Positions 56,544-64,000 of a stretch of DNA of 64,000 bases are shown piece after piece. Below the pieces are notes generated by a model that did no database searches, had not been told where the DNA came from, and worked only from the letters and a program-made list of their open reading frames with translations. Source of the DNA: Dermanyssus gallinae (Eukaryota; Arthropoda; Arachnida; Mesostigmata; Dermanyssidae); contig QVRM01002192.1 of NCBI GenBank assembly GCA_003439945.1, positions 2,139,001 to 2,203,000 on the forward strand. The letters are read 5' to 3'. Within the stretch, counting starts at the first letter, position 1, and every line of letters begins with the position of its first letter. A program made the translations under genes and the position numbers.

Positions 56544-57861
56544 CTGCAACACAGAGAACAACGAGAGCAGCCAACAAAACACCAATCGTTAGTATTTTAG
56601 ATAGTTTAGATAGATATTTTTTCTCTTAGAGTATAGTTTATTCTGTCGTTCGATATAAAATACCAGCCGCACTTCCAACAGGCTGGCACCGATTACGCAC
56701 ACACTATGCAAAAAATAGATTACGCACCGCGTTACGTGCGTAGAAACACAATTTAGAAATCCTCTATGGCTTAGAAATCCTCCATGGCTTAGGACATACA
56801 AAAACAGTGTTAACAATGCAGATCAGTCAACTCTTTCCAGAGTAGTCGCCACAATGCAGGACAACAATAACTTCTAGTATACAATGATATATACAAATAT
56901 ATATATATATATATATATATCATGTCATCTCTAATGTGCAGTTATTACAATTATGTATAACGCGTATACCGCCACTGTGTGATTCGCATAAGCTAGACGA
57001 GTTCACCTTCTACCCACATCACACTCTTACGGTTGTTGTTGTTTGTCGTCTCCTGCTTCTTTAGCAGACAAAACCTGTTTTTGCCAATGGCCAACGAAAA
57101 AGAAGCATAGAATAACGATGACATCGACGTCTCCCTGCTTCGGCGCGGTTCTCCTCATTTGGTTCTACCGAATCGATACAGGCGTCCGCTTGCCCGGCTG
57201 GCTGTATACATGCGAATTTAATAATGAACAACAAACACCACACCACACCACACACGCAGACCGACAGACAGACAACGGACACATAGGCAGCACCGAGGGA
57301 AGTCCGAATATCGTCGTCGTCGTCGCCGCCGTCGTCATGGGATCGTCGCCATCTTGATTCCCCCCAGTGATCCCTGGTGATCCCCCCGATCCGATTATCC
57401 CTGCCGTTCTCGTCGAAACATCATGATGATGATCATCATCATCATCAACATCATAAGCATGGTCGCCCGGTTCAGTTTGGCCCTTGTCTACTACCGGCCG
57501 GAGTCGGCAGTCAGCAGTCGCAGCCAGACGTTGTCGCTCGCGTCTTTTTGTCTCTCTGCACATCATCCAATGCCAATCTATCTAACGCCGCCGACGTTGT
57601 CAAGACGTTGACGCCGACCAACCCGCTGCTGAAGTCGACCGACTCGCAACGGCTACATAGCTCGGAAAACGCTCTATCGCCGTTACAGCCGCCGCCGCCG
57701 CCACCGCAGCAGCAGCAGCAGCAGAAGAAGAAGCATCTGCTACTGCTGTTGCTGCCGCCGCTCAATTTTACCGTGAACCAGAAATCGCTCTGAATCATCG
57801 CCGTGGGTACGTCGGTAGCCTAACATCACTTCAGTATGAGTCACCCCGTACACACACACAG

Positions 57862-57908
<47 letters not shown>

Positions 57909-59186
57909 TGCTAGATTATCATCAATCGGCTGAATAACGTACTCTTCAAATTAGGCTCATGTATCTAAAAGCGAATCACAGCTACACAGACGCCTCTGAA
58001 AATTGCGTAATCTTGGAGTACGTTGCATGCTAGTTTTCACAGAGAGTCGAGTGAGCAGTATCAATATATATATATATATATATATATCTATATGTCGTAA
58101 AACAAGGACGCCCGATTCGTTATAACAGCCATTTCGTATACGACTTCAAAAAGACGGAATATTTATTTCGATTAGGATCCTTGGATGAGGGGCAGCCGTA
58201 ACATGAAAACAATAACAACCACAACAGCAATTGCATTATTAAGAATAGTAATTAGAATCTTCCCATGAGAGAAAACAACGGCCTGAACAACACAGCAGGA
58301 ACAGCGGCAAAAACAAAACAGCAATCTCAACTACAACATCTCGTTTTTTCTCACTTTTTCTTAAGCTGTTCTTTAACGAGAGATATTCCATTCTTCGACC
58401 CCGGGGGGGTAAAACGAGCGAGAACTAGGGCTGTTGAAGGGGGAAGCAAAGGCACCGATCGTCGTTGATAACATAGCAACATCCCGTCGGTGGCGGCCAC
58501 TTACGGCAAAACTCCTACCGTTGTTCAACTCTCGTTCTTTGGCTCGCATTTTTCTGCTCGTCGTGGGGTTCTTCAGCTGTTTAGCGAGCGGTATTGTTTT
58601 ATTTGTCCCCGAGGCGTCCGACAAGCGAAAGCTGGGAGGTATGATAAGAAGAGAGTTGGACGAAAAGAACATTTGGAAGGGCGCTCACCATCTGTCGCGG
58701 TTCATCCCGAACTTTACATTTACGGACGAAGGCAGCCTCACCACTCAACGCTATTCTTTCTCCACTAGATACGCCCCACCCTATCTGGATTTACACTTAT
58801 GCTTTACTAGTCCAGCACAATAATTAGGCAACAAATACGACAGCATTCAATAATCGCCACTGCGGTCGTTCTTCTCCCCGTTTGCTCTATTGGCAGCCGC
58901 ACACACACTCACGTTCCTCATTCAAGTCCGCTCGAACGATATACAGTCGAGTTTTAGAGTTCATCTTGGAGTTATCTCTTTTTTCTCGCCTTGTCCCCTT
59001 TCTCTCTCCCTCCCGCCCTTTTTGTTTGTCCGCCGTTTCTCCATGTCCCCAGACATTGTAATATATCCCCATTGCTGGCGTTATACGCCGCTACCTTTCC
59101 GTAAGGTGACGATAAGGGTTCTTTGTTGTTCCGAGTCGACTATGTTGGGTTTCGAATACGCATACCTACGTATCTCTCTCTCTCTC

Positions 59187-59249
<63 letters not shown>

Positions 59250-62200
59250 CGCTCTAGCGTTTTATTGTGATACGCTAAAGCCATAGCGAATATCAGCCAC
59301 AATGACGGGATGATGGGTTGTTCTAGTTGAAATAGAAGTAAGTAACGAACAGAAAAAAAACGACCGCGACGCAGTGATCAAATCGTATCATCATCGTGAC
59401 AAATCGTCGGCGTCGTCGTCACAAATCTATCCCGCCGTAGCCCCCCCGAGCACTAGACGTCAGTCGTTGTGGTCGTCGTTGTGGTCGTCGTCGTCATCAT
59501 CATCATCATCATCATTTTGATGTCCAACTACAAAACCACCATTTCGATGCAAATGGTTATTCCGTTCGGTTGTTCCGGCTTTACCAGGCTCCCAGCTGCT
59601 GCTGCTGCTGCTGCGGCTGCGGCTGCCGCCACCGCCGCCGCCGCACCAACAACTGCTACAGCAACAAGGGCTGCTCAACCGTTGTCCATCACTTCCTTCG
59701 TTCGTTCGTTCTCCCCGACATGGGCGTCGTATAGTGAGGGGCGTCGTTGGCCGATTGTGCCCCTTACGCTCTTATGGTTCTGTAACCGCTGTCCTGGTTG
59801 TTCAGTCGCCACTCCAATAACACTATATGTGTCCGTTCGCTTCGGTATCATTTCGCTTCACAAGCAAAAGCTTTTCTCCTATTTCAGCGCACTGTTCTCG
59901 CGTCCTTAGATGCTCGGTTTCTCCAGACAGATCCGCTTTCTCCAGGACGGTATCGCTCCTCAGGCCGGAACGAAGCTAGCGCAAGATCACCACAAGAAAC
60001 GAGTGTGGAGCAACGGTGGCCTGTATTGACTGTCACTGTCTGGGCAACTCACATTTCCGAGAAGAAGTCAACCTCATTCATGGCAGTGTCTCTTGAAGAT
60101 TAAACATTTTGTGGTCGTCGTCGTCGTCGTCACCACCGCCGACACAGCTGTCATCGGTATGATCGTAGAAGCCAGACAGTCCAGTCCAGTCAGTCAGTCA
60201 GTCAAGAGAATTCCAGATCGTTGTCGTTGCCGACCTCGTCATCTCGTCATTCATCATTACGAGTCGAACTTGTAGTCTCGTTCCTATCTTGAGGCCGGCT
60301 ACGTTTCACCACGCCTAACGATCATCTGGTGGATGTAGGTGATCAATCTATCTACCAAGCCATGTTGCATATTAGTCATCATAACAGACGCTCGCTGCGC
60401 CGCAATAATAACAACAACAACATCAACAACAACAAAGACAGCAATGATGACAACAACCCAGGCTATAGATTATATGGTCATTATTCCTACGCTTCTTAAG
60501 AGTAGCAACAAACGCAACAAAACAACAAGGGCATCTATGGCCTATTGATAATGGTAATGGTGATGATGATAATGACGACTTTCATTATTATACTTATTGC
60601 CATTCTTCTATAGCTAACAAATGAACATTGCTGGCTTGTGTCGGATATAACTAGGTATGTGGCTGACAAGCGCGTCCAACTCGCACATCAGCCATAGCCA
60701 CTGGAATGGCTGACCCCAATCGGCAATCGCTGCATGGCGGAATTTTGTTTTTAGCCGAGAGCGAGCGTAGACAAAAAGAAACGCGCATCTCTTTTCTCAT
60801 TCCTGGGGAGCGGCTTGACGGTCAAGTGAAAGCAGCTTGACCATTGTCAGTCAGCCAGTTGATCATCAATCAGACATTCGTCGACCACCACCACCAACAA
60901 CAACAACAACAGCAACAGCAGCAGCAACAGCAACAACGAAGACGACTGTCATTTTCAGCGGGCCCGTAGCTTCGCCTTCATCATCCTCGTCGTTATGAAG
61001 ACGAAGCAGGTGAGCGGGTTTACAAAATAAAAATTATACAGTTGCTGCTGCTGCGCCCTTCTCACCGTTGTGCCAATCTAGCTTAATAAAGAAGAAAAGG
61101 AAGAAAAAGAAAAAGGAAAACGAATTGTTGAACTCATCATCTTAGTCATAATCATCATTATTATCATTGTAGTCCTAGTTGTTGTTTATGTTGTTGTTGC
61201 CTTAGACATTCGAGCTCTTTGTCTCCCATCCTCCATGGTCATGTTTGCTAACTTTCCTTCGAAAACTGATTATGAAGTCACGTATGGTCTATTAAATTCT
61301 ACTTTGTTCTAGAAAAAGTGACAAGAAATTATTTCCGCAGTCAACTCTATGACCGCATAAACGCAATAAAATGGAATTTCGTTTATAGCACGTGCGACAA
61401 CGTCGTGGTACCATTATCTTCAACATCGCTGGCAGCCAGCACAACCATTGTTTGAGCCATCTGTCTTTACATCTAGATGTACATCCATGTAGATACATAC
61501 GACGATGTACATAGAGGGATATTGTTTCATCGATTTCATTGTGTATGTGGCGCTGACTACTAATGAGTGAGTGGGTGGACAGGGTGGTGGTATGTGTGTA
61601 TATACGTGAGTATTGTGAGTATTCGTATAGCCGCGCCGGTTCACTCAAGTTATCCATCAATCCATTCATCCATTTATCCAAACAGCCGACCGACCAACCA
61701 ACAAATCAACAAGCATGCATTACGACCGAATATCGTCTGTCTAAATTCATCACGTCGAGGTGACTAACAATCACGAGAAGGTGTTAATGTACAACCACTC
61801 ACTCATTCACTCACTTACCCACTCACTCACAAACCACCCACCCATCCACCCAGCCACTCTCTTACAAATACTTCGACAGACCAGAGCGCACAAGCGACTG
61901 CAAAAATACCAAGCATCGCTAACAACACAGAACCGAGAATAAGAACAGAGATAACAATAAAATCAACAAGTCCACCGCAACTGTAAAAAGGAACGATGTT
62001 CTTCACAGATGCGACAAACGACCCACTGGACTGCTCGCACACAAGTAGAAACATGTATATATGAATATTTTTTTTCTGCCAGTATATACATTGAGATTCC
62101 GATGTAACTACACGATTTCACTAACGTTTGGGGTCCAATAGCTCAGTATGTACGTAAACGCAATTCATTAGAAAAGCCATACACACACTTGCCCTTCTGT

Positions 62201-64000
62201 TCCGAATCAAAACCACTCAAACAATAATCTCACCGATATAATCTATAGATCAGTATAAATCACACAAGGAAGTGTAGTAATGACAGTTCTGCCAAGAACA
62301 AACCACAAACAGGGAGTATGTCATTACAAAACTAGCGAGTACACTTACAACAGTAACAGCAGCAGCAGCAGCACCAGCACCTCGCGTTCTACGTGTAACA
62401 AGCAAAGCAATGCAAATAGTACACCTAAAACTAACAGCTAACAGAAATTAGGCACAGCTCGGAGTAATAAACAGCCCAGAAAGAATATACACTTCTGGCA
62501 CTGTAGGGACGCGCCCACGCCGTCGACTCCCTGGCGAATAAAAACGGTCCTCGGCCCATCACTGCGATGCTAAGTAAGTCTTACATGATCTTGGACTTCG
62601 AATTTGTCAGACAGAAGCCAGTCTGTCGGCCACGTGCCTGCAACCGCTTTTCGTACCAGACAGACACCAGAATGCGGCTTCTGTGAAATATTTTCCATTT
62701 CAGATGCAGATGTTCGTTTCGTTTAAGACGATAACGACCGAGGCTGCAACCAAATGGCAGGCAGATGGACTACCGCCTTGCGTCAAAGCAAACAACACTG
62801 TTGCTGCCGTTTACCCCCGAATCATTTTCTAAAGCACCACATTATATATATATATATATCGGTTTATTAATTATTTTCCTGAGAACCAGCCAGATATATA
62901 TATATATATATATGAAGTGAGAAGAGATATAAAGACCACAACAAGAGAGAAAGAGAGCTGTAAAGAACTGAAGGACTGTGCCGCAACGAGCGGTTGGCGA
63001 ATAAAAGAAGTATTTCACAGCAATCACCCCATCAATCATAATCATCATCACCGTCATACTATTACGACGACTACTACTACTACTACTACTGCTGCTAATG
63101 CCCATAACAGGTCAGAGCGCCGCAATCAACCAGTGTGACTTAAGATAAAGAAGATGCCGGCATTGGCCAGAAGACCACAAAGCGCCTCGACGACAAAGCG
63201 CAGAAGAAAAGAAAGAAGATGAGATGAGATGAGAGCACGATGAAGGGACGAACTACAGAGGACAGCAGCTGCATCAGCAGCAGCTCGTTGACGTGACTGT
63301 GTGGCTGTGTCACGTTGAAGTGGCTGGCTGCGGCTGCTGCTGCTGGTGAAAGCAGATTCACACAAATGAAGCTCATCTCGGCCTTTTACATCGACCGGCG
63401 GTTGCTGCTTCAGCTGCAGAAACTAGGGTGGTGTGATGTTTTTGTTGGTGCTTATCTGAATGGCTAAGGTAATTGCTGTTGATATTGTTACTCTTGTTAC
63501 TGGTACGGTTATTATTGTTACTGTTCTTGCCATTGTTGTTGCTGCTGCTGCTGTTGTTGTTGTTGTTGTTGTGGACAATTAATGATGAACATAATGGTGA
63601 TAGTGATGGTCGTTGACGTTTTTGCTAATGTGTTTATTGTCGTTGTTGTCGCTGTTGTGGCCTTTTTTGTTGTTTTTGCCCTCTACGACTAACTCAAATG
63701 CTAATGACAATTGATTGCGGGTGGGTGTGATCACCGATGAAGATGGCGAAAACTTCATCGTCGTTTCGGGTAGTAATTGCTCAAAATACACATGCTGATG
63801 ACATGGGCAAGCGTCGGAACTATCAGTCACACGAAAACGTCTCATAGAAGTAAAACAAAGGCTTCTCTCTACCTGGTCAATCAACTGTCAGCCTCTCATA
63901 ACAAAGAGAGTTGTGGGAACACGATAAACTATGAGGTTATGACAACGACGACAACTTCAACGCAAGGCAAGGATAAATGACACACATCTGTAACCTGCAT
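56544..64000. other. No supported gene; low-complexity intron or 5' region
   Basis: I searched both strands for the GTPase P-loop (GxGGVGKS), effector and DTAGxE exons of RAP2 and saw none, so this is probably more intron. TA arrays at 57869-57903, 58060-58088, 59191-59246, 62844-62860 and 62895-62911; triplet runs at 57290-57335, 57705-57740, 60890-60960 and 63540-63575. A 129-codon plus-strand frame at 58434-58823 has one hydrophobic segment (IFLLVVGFFSCLASGIVLFV) but no recognised family. Confidence 0.4.

Noticed and set aside
57377..57793. 138-codon His/Pro/Gln-rich frame
   Set aside because: Mostly triplet-repeat translation with open frames on both strands; no evidence of a real gene.
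59469..59909. 146-codon frame with polyVal, polyIle and polyAla
   Set aside because: It is translation of GTC/ATC/GCT triplet repeats; no conserved domain.
56544..64000. First exons of the RAP2-like gene
   Set aside because: A search of the minus strand for P-loop, DTAGxE and effector-loop codings found none, so they are placed outside the window.

Overview
This is eukaryotic, almost certainly animal, nuclear DNA. Coding sequence is split into short exons with GT/AG borders, there are no operons or ribosome-binding sites, and the sequence is full of mariner elements, LINEs, a tRNA-derived SINE and long (TA)n arrays. The transposon mix (DD34D mariner, CR1/Jockey-like and I-like LINEs) and the CAA/CAG-rich flanks fit an arthropod. 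A mite or other chelicerate would fit, but nothing here proves it.

Two host genes can be read, and neither shows up as one open frame. (1) A roquin (RC3H) gene on the + strand has eight coding exons from 14569 to 22342. All splice phases agree, giving about 671 aa: RING, HEPN/ROQ RNA-binding core, a CCCH zinc finger and a Q-rich tail. GC-richer sequence with a strong splice donor near 12172 is a candidate 5' non-coding exon. (2) The last three exons of a RAP2-like Ras-family GTPase lie on the - strand (56543 down to 43061). They are separated by a 12.6 kb and a 0.6 kb intron and end in a CAAX box. Its first exons (P-loop, switches) were not found here and probably lie beyond 64000.

Layout. 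1-690: internally deleted mariner. 700-5800: no gene recognised. 5850-7168: near-intact mariner with TIRs and TA target duplication, set in a (TA)n array. 7179-10500: dispersed repeats and unassigned DNA. 10564-22342: a retroelement tail, then the roquin promoter region and gene, whose introns hold (TA)n arrays, foldback repeats and reverse-transcriptase (RT) remnants. 22343-26075: roquin 3' flank. 26076-37150: retrotransposon graveyard, including a minus-strand LINE (PHD finger plus SGNH esterase ORF1) split by a plus-strand CR1/Jockey-like LINE. 37150-43060: trinucleotide-rich flank of the GTPase gene. 43061-56543: the GTPase gene, whose giant intron holds an RT remnant, a SINE with 16-bp target duplications and a 5'-truncated I-like LINE. 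56544-64000: low-complexity DNA without a supported gene.

The two host genes have no obvious joint function. Roquin proteins bind stem-loops in mRNA 3' UTRs and promote decay; RAP2 GTPases are membrane-anchored signalling switches. I found no CRISPR array, no bacterial or viral cassette, and no clearly novel multigene system. The most unusual items are the altered RING ligands in roquin, the perfect nested foldback at 12282-12367, and the (TA)n arrays that sit at transposon edges.
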